Shown piece by piece: positions 11,113 through 21,671 of a stretch of DNA of 64,000 nucleotides. Position numbers and translations under genes: made by a program. How positions within the stretch are numbered: position 1 is the first letter of the stretch; each line of letters begins with the position of its first letter. The stretch is taken from positions 494,183 through 558,182 of the forward strand of contig LSRX01000349.1 of the NCBI GenBank assembly GCA_001939145.1, written 5' to 3'. This DNA is from Symbiodinium microadriaticum (lineage: Eukaryota; Sar; Dinophyceae; Suessiales; Symbiodiniaceae). Below the pieces are notes generated by a model. That model was not told the DNA's origin. It saw only the letters and a program-made list of their open reading frames with translations, and searched no databases.

Positions 11113-11406
11113 GTTACAGGGCCGAAGGTTTTGGGCCTAGGGCCCAGGGTTGACCCTAAACCCTAAGCCTCAACCCACAACCTGATATGTCCGGAGCTGT
11201 AGTGTTTGAAGCTTTTCCGGGCTTGCTATAGGGTCGGAAGACGCCCTTAATATAGGGTTTAGGGCTTAGGGTGCATGTATTGGCAAATTGGAGTATTTCC
11301 CAAAGCCTTGTTCTAATCATTAAGGCCCTCACCAGTCTATCTATGCATTTGCACATGCATGTGTACTTGCCAATGTGCAGCATGTGTATACAAATAGATG
11401 TACAAA

Positions 11407-11514
11407 CATGCATACGCACGTACATACGTACCCGAATACATTCATACATTCATACATACATATATACATATATACATATATACATCTATACATCTATACA
11501 TCTATACTACATAG
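11407..11514 (+). repeat. Exact 108-bp direct repeat, copy 1
   Basis: Identical to 11633-11740, with a constant offset of 226 bases. Confidence 0.9.
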
Positions 11515-11575
<61 letters not shown>

Positions 11576-11631
11576 TATATATATATATAGAGGTATGTAT
11601 GCATGTATGTATGTATGTATGTATGTACGTA

Positions 11632-11632
11632 N
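11632..11632. other. Assembly gap (single N)
   Basis: One N immediately before the second copy of the 108-bp duplication. Confidence 0.95.
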
Positions 11633-11740
11633 CATGCATACGCACGTACATACGTACCCGAATACATTCATACATTCATACATACATATATACATATATA
11701 CATATATACATCTATACATCTATACATCTATACTACATAG
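11633..11740 (+). repeat. Exact 108-bp direct repeat, copy 2
   Basis: Identical to 11407-11514 and abuts the N at 11632. This looks like two contig ends that overlap but were joined without merging. Confidence 0.9.
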
Positions 11741-12347
11741 ATGTATGTATGTATGTATGTATGTATGTATGTATGTATGTATGTATGTATTTATGTATGT
11801 ATGTATTTATGTATGTATGTATGTATGCATGTATGTATGTATGTATGTATGTACGTATGTAGGTATGTATGTTTGTATGCATGTGTATGTATATACGTAC
11901 ATACATATGTATACACATGCACATATATGTCCATATCTGCATCTCTTTATGCATGTGTATATGTATGTATATATATATATATGTATGTATATGCACACTT
12001 ATACACATATTCAGTACGTATGTACAAGCACACATATCACATATGCACATATACTTGGGTTTAGAGACCGACAACCCCATGCTTTGTGCAGGCGCTACCT
12101 CCGCTTCTTCCCACCGGATGCCACTCGGCCCTACCCTGCGCTTGGGGTTTAGGGGTTAGGGTAAAAGGGTTTTGCGCAGAAGCTGGAAGCACTGTCACGA
12201 GCACAGTGCTGGCGGAAGTGTGGCTACCCTAAACCCTAAGCCCTAAACCCTAAACCCTAAATCCTACCGGGCGATCTTGCTTACAAGTCTGCAGCAGAAA
12301 GGTTTAGGGGTGCTGACCCGTGGGCTGAGGCTTTCAGGGTGCACTGC

Positions 12348-12460
12348 ACTTGGAGGTTCATGGGTAGTTATAAGTAAGGTTATAAGTAGGATAACTACAC
12401 TTATAACCCATATTGGGGGACTTATGACCCTACTTATAACTACCCATGAACCTCCAAGTA
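12348..12460. mobile_element. Fold-back element family D, copy 1
   Basis: Long arms ACTTGGAGGTTCATGGGTAG, then TTATAAGTA, and the complementary TACTTATAACTACCCATGAA, then CCTCCAAGT. The arms are about 30 bp and nearly perfect. A second copy lies at 36875-36988, next to the retrogene. Confidence 0.8.
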
Positions 12461-13338
12461 AGGATTCTGTAGAGTTTGTGCACGGTTCTACACGGTTTTC
12501 TTTTCGGGGATTCCATAGGGTCTCATGTGGTTCTTGGGGTTGTGATAGGGTGTTTATGGTTGTTGTTGGAGGGTTCAGGGTTGCTGGTTTCTGGGTGTTG
12601 GGGTTTGGAGTTTGCGGTTGCAAGTCTGGGGCAGCTGCCCGCAAATTAAGAGAGGGAGTAGCCCCAATTTTATGGCACTTTAGAGCACTTTGGGGGTGTT
12701 TTGGAGTCCCTGAACCCTAAACCTAAACCCTAAAACTCTAAACCCCAAACCTTTGGGTGAAGGTTTGGAGGATGCTCAAATGGGAAAGACAAAGCTGAAG
12801 ATGCGGCAGTCCGGAAGCTAAGCCCGAAACCCTCAACCTCGCCCCAAGTAGCCCCTACTTGTTAAAGGGTGTAGAAGGACATCACAATAAGGAGTCCGAT
12901 AAAAGCGTAGGTTGCTTAGCTTCTAAAGTCCAGGTAAGCCTTACACCTTAAATCCTGGACCCTACACCCGAAACCCTCAACCCTAGACCCAATAATGTCG
13001 CTGCATCCTTGGTCCGACGCCCTTTACAGAAGCTGGTATTCCGTGCCCGAGCCCCTCACCCAAATCAAAAGTCCAGCATTTCGAGCGAGGAGGACTGTCT
13101 GTGATGCGCGAGTAGGCTTAAGTCTGCGATCGCTTTCCACTGCGATGAAGCGTACACCCTACACCCAAACACGGGTGTTTCCCTGCATCTCCAGGAGCCA
13201 TGCGCATGGAAGCGAACACTGAAGACCTCCTCAAAATTCCGGATCCTTTCGGGTTTAGGGTTTAGCTCCTAGGGTTTTTCCAGACCCGTAAATCCAAAAG
13301 CAAAAGCAGCCAGAGATCAAGGCCGTGAATCCTTAGAA

Positions 13339-13466
13339 AAGCCCAATAATTCAATACCCCCTAATTCAGGAATATACCTTAACTCATAATATTAGGGCCC
13401 CTATAATTTAAGGCATATTCCTTAAAAGCAAGTTGTCAATGGATTGAGGACTACGGCACTCTCTGG
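13339..13466. mobile_element. Fold-back element family A, copy 3 (diverged)
   Basis: Recognisable pieces are AAGCCCAATAATTCAATACC, AGGAATATACCTTAA, TAATTTAAGGCATATTCCTT and a terminal CACTCTCTGGG. The arms carry small insertions. Confidence 0.5.
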
Positions 13467-13514
13467 GCCCTCGTGCTTCAGGAGCCCACTCCGTGAGTTG
13501 GGTTCTTATAGGGC

Positions 13515-13612
13515 TGTGGTAAATCCTGCATTACCCATAGTAAGGAATATACCATGATTCCCATAGTTTAGGGTCCTTAAGGTATTGCAGGGTTTTATAC
13601 CATCAACAGTAG
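13515..13612. mobile_element. Fold-back element family B, copy 2
   Basis: TAAATCCTGCATTACCCATA, AAGGAATATACCATGATTCC, CATAGTTTAGGGTCCTTAAG, then a right end GGTTTTATACCATCAACAGT. The left terminus is shortened. Confidence 0.7.
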
Positions 13613-14069
13613 GTATCTCATAGGCTGCTTGTGGGGTCCTTCTGAACGTCTCTGACAGGGTTCTTGTTTCTGAATAGTGGTGCAGGCTTTTTGCGGCATC
13701 TTGCCTTGACATCATGCCGTGTCCGGACTATTAAGGCTTCTTCAGCAACTGAAAGACTTACATTACAAGCTCTTCGGAAACTAAAGGGCTTACAAGCCGA
13801 AAGCCATGAAAGTCGCAGACTCAGACGAAAAATCTTTGCACCTTCAGACCCTGAGTCCCAAACCCTAAACCCTAAAACAACCCGAATGCCTTGAAGAAGA
13901 AATGCCGGCTTCTGGCAGGATGCCGCGCCGCTGGAGGCACCGTCTGAGATAAGTCGGGATGAGGTTCGTCTTAGATATTCAGGTATTTTAGGGTTTGGGG
14001 TTGAGCTGTTTTGCAAAAGAAGCGTATTTCGAATAGAGTTGGTAGAATGTTAGGCTGTGGGGATGTGTG

Positions 14070-14092
14070 AGAGAGAGAGAGAGAGAGAGACT
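14070..14092 (+). repeat. (GA)n microsatellite
   Basis: About ten GA units. Confidence 0.85.
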
Positions 14093-14281
14093 TAGAGTGA
14101 AGGCAATTGTGGGCTTAGGACTGAGCAGTGGGTTTAGGACTGAGTGGCCTATCTGGGCTGGGGCTGTTGATCTCTTGACCTCAGAGTTTAGGGTTCAGCG
14201 GTTTAGGGTTTAGGAGTGTAGGGGTTTAGGGTTTAGGGTTTCGGGGTTGAGATTTTTGGAGTTTAGGGTTTAGGGTTTAGG

Positions 14282-14380
14282 TCTTGGGCCTTATAGCCTC
14301 AGGGTGGATACAGTCTCTCAGCGATGCAAAAATAGGCTCGAGGATCCCTATCATAAGCCTTCTTAACGGAGAGGCGTTTA
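14282..14380 (+). repeat. Direct duplication, copy 1
   Basis: Contains GGTGGATACAGTCTCTCAGC, GAGGATCCCTATCATAAGCC and GGAGAGGCGTTTA. Copy 2 is at 14449-14540 with a few substitutions and a 5-bp deletion. The spacer is largely TTTAGGG repeat. Confidence 0.8.
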
Positions 14381-14448
14381 TTCGTCAGTGGTCTGCGTTG
14401 CAACCCTGAGAGCATTGGGTTTAGGGTTTAGGGGTTTAAAGTCTAGGT

Positions 14449-14540
14449 CTTGGGCCTTAGCCTCGGGGTGGATACAGTCTCTCAGCGATGCAAGAATATG
14501 AGGATCCCTATCACAAGCCTTCTTAAGGGAGAGGCGTTGA
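14449..14540 (+). repeat. Direct duplication, copy 2
   Basis: Same order of blocks as 14282-14380: GGTGGATACAGTCTCTCAGC, GAGGATCCCTATCACAAGCC, GGAGAGGCGTTGA. Each copy is preceded by TTTAGGG-type repeat and then GTCTTGGGCC. Confidence 0.8.
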
Positions 14541-14547
14541 AAAGTGA

Positions 14548-14672
14548 TTTAGAGTTTAGGGGTTTAGGCTTTTGAGTTTTAGGGTTTTGGGGTTTAGGAT
14601 TTAGTGGGTTAGGGTTTTGGGTTTTAGGGTTTGGGGGTTTTGGGTTTGCGGGTTTAGGGTTTAAGGTTTCAG
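14548..14672 (+). repeat. G-rich telomere-like tract
   Basis: TTTAGGG/TTTTAGGG/TTTTGGGG variants. On the reverse strand they translate as repeated Asn-Pro-Lys, which is not a gene. Confidence 0.85.
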
Positions 14673-14874
14673 AAACACATCCGAACGCCCTACCGTAGAA
14701 GCCCAAAAGTTGGAAACCCAATAGCCTCAGTCCTTCCAGAGTAATGTATAGGGAATCCCAGCACTTTTTGTCCTCACATAATCCGGTTTCCAACTTTTGG
14801 TGTTTCCTAAAACCTACCTATCCTCATCCCCAGACTTTTGAGAAGTCGATTCACAGGTGGCTGTGCAGAGCCTA

Positions 14875-14958
14875 ATGGCCACCCCCACCCCCGTGACGGG
14901 CGATGGTTTCGCCGTGGGCAAGCATGCCAAGGCTGCAACCCTAAACTCCCAACCCTGA
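14875..14958 (+). pseudogene. Coding-like fragment truncated by CCCTAAA repeats
   Basis: From ATG 14875 the frame reads MATPTPVTGDGFAVGKHAKA, then ATLNSQP and a stop; the last seven residues come from CCCTAAA-type sequence. The first 20 codons are GC-rich and protein-like. Probably a gene fragment or first exon; no family is assigned. Confidence 0.25.
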
Positions 14959-15344
14959 ACCCTAAACCCTGAACTTTAGACCCTGAACCTTTGTTTCGTT
15001 TCCCCTGTACATTCCTCGTGCGCAGCCCTAAACCCTAAACCGTAAGGCTCAAGCAGTTTGATAAGTACATTTCTTGTTGAGGAGCCTTGGTCAAGTGAAA
15101 GTTGTCATACCTTGTCTGCAAACAGCGATACACAGCCCAGAATATGCTTTCGTTACTATGGCAACTTAGACATAGTTTCTCGCAGAACCACTAATGGGAT
15201 TCGATACGGTGAGCCGGTCTTGGTGATAGCGCCTGCAGCAAGAAGGTAGTTGTAAGTGTGAGGGCTGTTGACTTAGTACAGAACACTACCATTGCACTAT
15301 CACCCTGACATGCTGAATTGGGCCAGTTGCCCGATGCGAGGTTC

Positions 15345-15665
15345 TCAAGAGGATATATATATATATATAACCTCAGGCACCATGCGTTGAGGATGCGTTG
15401 AGGAAGCCAAGAGATTTGAAGAACTTGTGTACGTATGTATGCATGTATGTATGTATGTATGTATGCATGTATGTATGTATGTATGTATGTATGCATGCAT
15501 GCATGTATGTATGTATGTATGTATGTATGTATGTATGTATGTATTAATGTAATGTAATGTAATGTTATGCAATGTAATGTGACGTAACGTGATGTTTAAT
15601 GTGCTGTTTAATGTACTGTTTGATTGTAATGCAATGTAATGTACCGTACTGTAGCTACTATGCAT
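15345..15665 (+). repeat. TA and GTAT microsatellite, then degenerate AATGT pentamers
   Basis: (TA)n near 15353-15369, (ATGT)n from about 15430 to 15545, then degenerate repeats of AATGT/AATGC/GACGT up to about 15660. Confidence 0.9.
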
Positions 15666-16139
15666 TACTCCTGTACTGCAGTCATGAGTTACGAAGATGC
15701 CAAGCTCACGGATGTGATGGATGCTGGTCTTTAGAGAACTTCGTGACTTAGCAGACACATGGTGTTTGTTCAAGTGTATCAGTCTTTTTGCTGTTAAAGT
15801 GCGCAATAACTGTGAGTGCGACGGGCCTTACTAAAGTGCCCAGCTGGCAAATTACTACAGATAGTCGTCTTCAAACATGCACAATCTAACATTGCAAAAG
15901 ACCGCACTCATTTTTTCTTCTGAAATCTGTGTATCTTAGTTTGAGGACTCGCCGAGAGTTTGTTTGCTTTTGGCAGAGTTGCAGAAAGTTAAGCTGTCAT
16001 CGAGGATGCTGCAGCACCAACGTAGAGAGTCTCTTGAACCCTCCATCTCAACATGCGCACGGTCTCCAGCCTGATCTCATCAGTCTTGAGGGGGCCCTTT
16101 CGGGTTCAAGATTTGGGATATAGAATATCAAAAAAGGGC

Positions 16140-16247
16140 TTGAGGGTATACCTTCCCTGTGCCTGGAAGCGCGAGGAGGCGAAACACCACCTCGAGAAGA
16201 AGATCTTCACCGGGCAGTACACCTTCAGGGATGCTGGGCCCGATTGA
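16140..16247 (+). CDS. Coding-like segment, possible exon
   Basis: The end of an open frame reads YLPCAWKREEAKHHLEKKIF, then TGQYTFRDAGPD and a stop at 16245-16247. Residue choice and GC3-rich codons differ sharply from the upstream part of the same frame, which derives from telomere-like repeats. Likely one exon or fragment of a larger protein; I cannot name the family. Confidence 0.3.
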   Translation: MRVYLPCAWKREEAKHHLEKKIFTGQYTFRDAGPD

Positions 16248-16539
16248 TGCGATCCAGTGATGTGTTGCCCAGAGGGGCCCAACACCCTCATTTCAGGAAC
16301 AAAATAGAATAATACCTCAAATCATCATGAGAAGCTTTTGAAAACCCTAAACCCTAAATGTAGCCCTTAATGAAGGGTTACCGGGATGTCTGGTTGGTAG
16401 AGAGCTGCGTACACAGCGCAGCAAATAACATAAGGCCAAGGCAACGGGGCTTTCTCGAACGAAGGGGCAGTGACAACCGTTTTGGGGTTTAGGACCTTTA
16501 GGATTTAGGGTTCACAAGACGTCGTGCAGCCTGGTTGGG

Positions 16540-16764
16540 ATGTGCCCAGGGCCATGTTTCACATACCGGCACATGCGTGGCAATTGTTATTGCACCGGTC
16601 GCCTGACACTCAGGACGGACGACTGCAACTTGATACAAAAAATATCTCCCACCTCGTTCACTGATTCTCACTGGTTGCCGAAAATTGAATTCGACGAGGG
16701 CAGGCTGCAAAATCCGCAGCCGCTCTACGAAAAAGCCTGGCACCTGTCCTCCCTAGACCCGTGA
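16540..16764 (+). CDS. Unassigned ORF of 74 codons
   Basis: Begins at an ATG with plausible protein composition, including GNCYCTGRLTLRTDDCNLIQ and SHWLPKIEFDEGRLQNPQPL. No domain recognised. An antisense frame over the same region is also open, so strand choice is uncertain. It could be an exon remnant. Confidence 0.2.
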   Translation: MCPGPCFTYRHMRGNCYCTGRLTLRTDDCNLIQKISPTSFTDSHWLPKIEFDEGRLQNPQPLYEKAWHLSSLDP

Positions 16765-17058
16765 AACCAATAAACCACAAAGAAGCCCTAAGCAAAATTC
16801 CCCCAAAAAATATGTGCCAAGAAAGCCAAACCCAGGAAGGAATGGTGGACCTGAACTATACCTGCGAGCTGCCCGGCTCCAGTATACTTGTCAACGCAGG
16901 GCTTTATACGGATTGTTATGAGTTTTACGCGGGTTTGTTAAATGGGCTTACTGTAGGTGTCTCTCTCAGGGTGCTCACCCGGTTTTTATATCTTTTTAAT
17001 ACGGGGGTTCTCATTGTAGATGCGAGTCTCGGCCTGTCAGTGCTAACCAAAACCTAAA

Positions 17059-17165
17059 CCAGAAACCCTCAGCCCTGAACCCTAAACCTAAACCCCAAAC
17101 CAGAAACCCTCAGCCCTGAACCCTAAACCTAAACCCCAAACCAGAAACCCTCAGCCCTAAACCCT
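17059..17165 (+). repeat. 41-bp tandem repeat built from telomere-like units
   Basis: The block CCAGAAACCCTCAGCCCTGA, then ACCCTAAACCTAAACCCCAAA, starts at 17059, 17100 and 17141 with almost no differences, giving two full copies plus a partial third. The similarity suggests recent amplification. Confidence 0.85.
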
Positions 17166-17265
17166 ACACCCTAAACCCCCGAAATCCTAAGCCCTAAACC
17201 CTTAATTCTAGCCTTGAAAGATGAATAGCCCGAACCTTAGAATGCCCGAGCTTATGGTAGCTGTC

Positions 17266-17580
17266 TAGCAACCCTTAACGGAAGCCTTGTAGACCCCTCA
17301 GAGGAACCCTTACGTATCATTCGGTATAGTAACCCCTACAGAGAACCCTTATAGTAGGGTTTAGGGTTTCGGGTTCAGGGTTTTCATAGTAGCTCTTCAA
17401 GAGAACCCTTATGGTAACTCCCCTAGACGAACCCTTTTTGGATCCCTTAAAGGGGATCCTGAGAAGGGCACCCGTAAAGATCGCTCAAAAGGAAGCGTTA
17501 TAGTTCCTTCAAAGGGAACCCTTATCGTAACCTTTAAGCGAACGCTTAGACATCCCTATAAGGGAACCCTAAACCCTTAA
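17266..17580 (+). repeat. Degenerate AGGGAACCCTTA repeats
   Basis: Irregularly spaced AACCCTTA(T/C)(A/G)GTA and GAGGAACCC units, more than ten over about 300 bp. They include short self-complementary pieces such as GATCCCTTAAAGGGGATC. Confidence 0.55.
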
Positions 17581-18417
17581 ACCCCTATGGGTTGAGGGCC
17601 AAGTGGGTCCCCGGAAGCACCGAGGCTGGGCGAGTGCACCATCCGGCAGCTTGGGCCGAGGGTATGGATGAGTTTAGGATTTGGGGTTCTTTCAGGGGAT
17701 CTAGAAGGCTTCCTTGAAGGAGTCTGTAAGGATTCCCTTGATAAGGGATCCACTAGGGCTCCTGTAAGGGATCTGGCACTACGGGGGCTACTTTAAGGGT
17801 ACGATCATGGTTGCTCTAAGGTTTAGGGGTTTAAGCTTAAGGACTCAAAGTTTTGGGTTTAGGCTTCGAGGACTCAAGGTTTAGGGCCTTTAGGGTTTTG
17901 GAGGGAGGGTTTAGGGTTTAGGGTGTACGGCCCGTGCTCAAGATTCAGGTGCCTTTGCTCAAAGACTCAGGGCTCAACGGTTCTACAGGGCTGTTTAATC
18001 TTCGCCAAGTCTCTGCGGTTGTGTAGTTAATCTCTCATGGAGAGGTAGAGAACGCCAACATTATCCACAAATAGAAGGTCGGGACCGGTAACTAAACGTA
18101 AAACTAAATGTCTGAACGCCCCGCCCATGTCTTTGCAATGGCGTGGGCCCAGGAAATCCATTAAAACTCAAAACCCTTAGGCCCTCAGGCCTGGAAACTG
18201 TACACCCCAAATACCAAATTCCGATTGTGAGAGTGTCAATACCCCAACGCCCTCGATTCTCTTTAAAGGTTCTTAACCCGAAATGTCCACATCATCCCTT
18301 ATAGGAATCCCTGCAATACTTTCGAAAACCCTTAGAGGACCCCTTTCCGGGGCTGCTAAAGCCTAAACTACCGAGTCCAAAACCCTTCACTCCCATTAGC
18401 CCTAAAACCTAAGCCCC

Positions 18418-18455
18418 CAATGTGGGCTCGTCCTAGCTAGGTGGGAGACAAAAAC
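18418..18455 (+). repeat. Dispersed motif Q, copy 2 (diverged)
   Basis: CAATGTGGGCTCGTCCTAGC, then TAGGTGGGAGACAAAAAC. Lies just upstream of a likely exon. Confidence 0.5.
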
Positions 18456-18503
18456 TTTGAAACAAAAAATTTCTTTAAAAAAAGCAAACCCTAATACTCC
18501 CAG

Positions 18504-18594
18504 GCTCCGTGTGGATCATGCCAAGCCCGGCCACTTCTCCGAGCAAATGGCCTGGGTGGAACCTCAGACGCATGTTCTGCTGACGAACGTACAG
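18504..18594 (+). CDS. Probable internal exon (91 nt)
   Basis: Preceded by CTCCCAG (acceptor AG at 18502-18503) and followed by CAG/GTACGT, a textbook donor at 18595. The open frame reads LRVDHAKPGHFSEQMAWVEP, then QTHVLLTNVQ, with GC3-rich codons. The putative downstream intron begins with a TACA microsatellite. The partner exons were not identified and the product is unknown. Confidence 0.4.
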
Positions 18595-18755
18595 GTACGT
18601 ACATATTTGTGCATACCTACATACCTACATGCATGCAGACACGTATACATATGCATACATATTTCCTTGTGCATCTGTAAGTGTGTGTATGTATGTGTAT
18701 AATATATATATATATATACATACATATACATACATATACATACATATACATGTGT
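18595..18755 (+). repeat. TACA/TATA/CATA microsatellite
   Basis: Tetranucleotide and dinucleotide repeats beginning at the putative splice donor. Confidence 0.85.
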
Positions 18756-19583
18756 GTGACCTTCGGCTTGAAGAGTCATTTGTCGACGAAGGCCAAGTAA
18801 CAGCACAGCGTTAAATGCTGCCCCTGCAAATACATCTGAGAAGCATCGGGAAACCTGAAGCGACTTTTCTCTTGTAGGAGGTTGCGACATGCTCTAAACC
18901 CTAAACCTTAAACCCTAAACCGTAAACCCTACAATGTGAAGTCGATGTTTGCTCATTGAGGGTTTGAGGGTCAGGGAGAGCGTCTTGCGGTGCCATGAGC
19001 ACAGAGCTGGACTCTTCTGCAAAGCATCTGCTTGCGTGTCGGTGTCAGTCAAGATGATCGCAGGTCGTGGCCAGGGTGGGACGTGAGTCCAGTAGAAAAA
19101 TGGTGTAGTGTTTCGGGGTTTACGAGTTCAGGCTGTAGGGTTTGGCTTGAGAATGTGCACACGGCGAAGCGGCAATAAACCCTAAACCCTCGACCCTAAA
19201 CCGAAACCAGGCACAAGCTTTGGCAGCTCCAAATACCTCACTTAAAGCAAGCCCCTGATTGACTGAGGAGTACTCTGCCACCAAGCCTGGCGAGGACTTG
19301 GCACCAATATGTTTCGACTTTCCACGGATCCTGCACCGAACTTGTCTTTTGGAGCTTAGTGCGTCGGTTTAGGGTTCATGGTGCGGGTGTGGGGTTCGAT
19401 TACTTTGGGTTTAGGCGGCTCTTGCTTGCAAGCCTGCAGCAAAAGGGGGCTCAGCAGTGCGCCTGCGAAAGGGGGTGAACGTGAACCCAGGCGCGAACCC
19501 AACAAGCCGGATGCAAAGACGGGCTTAAGAAGGGTTCGGTTTCGGAGTTACGGATATACTAAACTCAAAAAGTTTCAGGTTAT

Positions 19584-19605
19584 ATAAGGCTTATATAAGC
19601 CTTAT
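19584..19605. repeat. Perfect 22-bp palindrome
   Basis: ATAAGGCTTAT followed immediately by its reverse complement ATAAGCCTTAT, with no loop. Related TATATAAGGCTTTTGGGC occurs at 19804-19821. Confidence 0.75.
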
Positions 19606-20134
19606 AGAAGGGTTATATGCGAAGGATTGGAGGGTGTAGTTCTAGGGTGGTGTTCAGAATCCTTTGGAAGTTACGGGTCATGGTTTGGAGTGGCGAGTTC
19701 GGCTCTGTTGGTCCCAGTGCGGCCTGCGGTGTGCTGTACCAGCTTCGCATTCCCTTACCCTCAAAGGACTCATATTTTCAGGCTTTTGGGCTTAAAGATC
19801 CTATTATATAAGGCTTTTGGGCTATTTTGATGCTAATTAAGGGATTCTTAACGGCCTCAGACATATGTAAACCCCCGTGCCTAGTAAGCCCACTACCCGG
19901 TAAAGAAGCTTAACTGATTGGGTTCGGGTGCTGATGGCTTGCCCCAAAAAAACTCAAAGACGAATTCTTCAGGGAGCCCGAAAGAATACAGCTGAATTTC
20001 CCGAACCCTACATAACCCCTAAACCCCCAAACACCGAAACACACTAAACCCAAAGTTGTGTTTTCAAATCACGGTGAGTTGCGAAGCTTTGAGTTTCACA
20101 TGCGCAAGGCCAAGACACAAGTCTTGAACCCAAG

Positions 20135-20278
20135 ACCTGAAAATTTAGGGTTTTGGGGTTTAGGGTTTCGGGGTTTAGGGTGTTGGAGCTTTGGCTTTGG
20201 GGATTTGGGGCTTAGGGCTAGGGCTTTGGGGGTTTAGGGTTTTGCTGGGTTTTGGGGTTTTGGATTTAGGGTTTCAAA
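20135..20278 (+). repeat. G-rich telomere-like tract
   Basis: TTTAGGG, TTTTGGGG and TTCGGGG variants. The reverse strand gives artefactual Asn-Pro-Lys repeats. Confidence 0.8.
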
Positions 20279-20519
20279 TACTACACCACTTGTCGAAGCA
20301 TGCTTGAAAGAGCGAGAGTCCAGTGGCTCATGGCGATTGCAAAAGCCTCGCCACCGGTGGATATTTATTGGTTTGTCTATGAGTCTATGGGCATGTTTGT
20401 AAACAGGCTGTGCGACCCGGAGAAGAACCAGTAGCAGTGCAGCAACGGGGTACTCATCGGCGTCGGCGTGGTGATAAGAAACAGTGTCATTGACAGCTCC
20501 ATCGCCATTACCTGCATCA

Positions 20520-20640
20520 GTGCAGTCACAAGCAACAGCAACAACAACAACCACCCCATGAACATCACACCATCATCATTGTCATCGTCGTCGTCATCGT
20601 TACGGTCATCACCATGCCCATCAGCACAGGTTCATGTTCG
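20520..20640 (+). repeat. CAA and CAT/CGT trinucleotide-rich stretch
   Basis: CAACAACAACAACC near 20540, then TCATCATT and GTCGTCGTCATCG blocks near 20570-20600. The Ser/Asn-rich frame through it looks like low complexity, not a gene. Intervals 19.1-20.1 and 20.7-21.6 kb otherwise hold only unrecognised short ORFs. Confidence 0.7.
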
Positions 20641-21608
20641 CAAGCATATTAACACCAGCAGCAATACAAGCGCAGTAAGGTCCGGCAGCGTCATGCTGTA
20701 TTTCGGGCAGTCCTCAGAAATATTTTTGAGAGTCTGACCCTTGAACCTGCAATTCTTGCCTGGGCAGTGCCATAGGCTCTACCTGCTGTCCAAAATACCA
20801 ACCTTTGTAGGGAGACATACAAGAAAGCCATCACAACAAAGGCGAATCAAGAAGGTGGCACCAGGCTTTGGGTGTGTAGGGCCCCAGGCTATGATTCCAT
20901 TCCCAAATCCTAAAGTTGCAACCTCGAAACGAAGATGTGACCTCCAGGAGCCATTGCCGTTCGACTTGGGCCGCAACGAGTGGGGCTGCCCAAGGACGCC
21001 CAGAGAGGGTTGAATGTAGGGGCGGACTGGTCATGATTAGTAGTATAATTACCTATAGTGTTTTTGGTTTCCTTATTTATTATAGCTATAGTAAAGTATC
21101 TCCCCAGCGTCCGTCTATCACTATACACTAATATATACCAGTAGAACCAATGCTAACCATTCGGCCCCCTATGCTAGACCCTGCAATTTTAGCACGTGTG
21201 ACGTAGCAAACCATTCAATATACAGCAAAAACCTCTTCGAATTCTACAACCAGCTTTATTTTCTAGTTCATAGTTCCATCACACGAAGCCGTTGCCTTTG
21301 CCCCGAGTTCTGTTCGTGCTGGGCTATGAATCCAGAAACGACCAGCCTGCAACCCATTCAGAAGCATGGCGTCCCTTAGGGTTTGGGCCTGTCTGTCGTT
21401 CGATGATAGCTGCCTCACGACAGCCTCCTGCTTCGATCCTAAACCGTGAACCTTGAAGCAACGAATCCAGCTGTTCCTCAAGCCCAAGACCCCAAACACA
21501 AAACCCCCAGACATTCAACCGCAAATCCTGAAGCTTCGTACACCTACTGCGGCTCAAGGTGCAGAGCAGTAAGGTGGGGGAGTAGAAGGGTGGTCAATTA
21601 AAAGCACT

Positions 21609-21633
21609 GACCCCTTCCCTCTGGCTGTTGCAG
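21609..21633 (+). promoter_or_regulatory. Likely splice or spliced-leader acceptor for the ankyrin gene
   Basis: A pyrimidine-rich run (CCCCTTCCCTCTGGCTGTTG, then CAG) ends in AG at 21632-21633, 38 nt before the ATG at 21672. Dinoflagellate mRNAs receive the DinoSL at such AG sites, so this may be the trans-splice acceptor; a cis-intron acceptor is the alternative. Confidence 0.4.
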
Positions 21634-21671
21634 GCTTCTGCCGGTTTGTATTATTCCTTTGTCGACCAGAG

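Larger units (their letters stand above)
11380..12050 (+). repeat. TACA/TATG/CATATA microsatellite field
   Basis: About 650 bp of purine-pyrimidine alternating tetranucleotides and hexanucleotides (ATACAT, TACATA, GTAT). It contains an exact 108-bp duplication bordering an N. The ORFs of Tyr/Ile/Met/Val-rich composition here are repeat artefacts. Confidence 0.95.

Noticed and set aside
11271-12152. Tyr/Ile/His/Met-rich ORFs
   Set aside because: Translations of TACA/GTAT microsatellite, partly across a likely misassembly.
14482-14793. Repeated Asn-Pro-Lys protein on the minus strand
   Set aside because: Direct translation of CCCTAAA-type repeats (Leu-Asn-Pro-Lys motif). The same phrase appears wherever these repeats are open.
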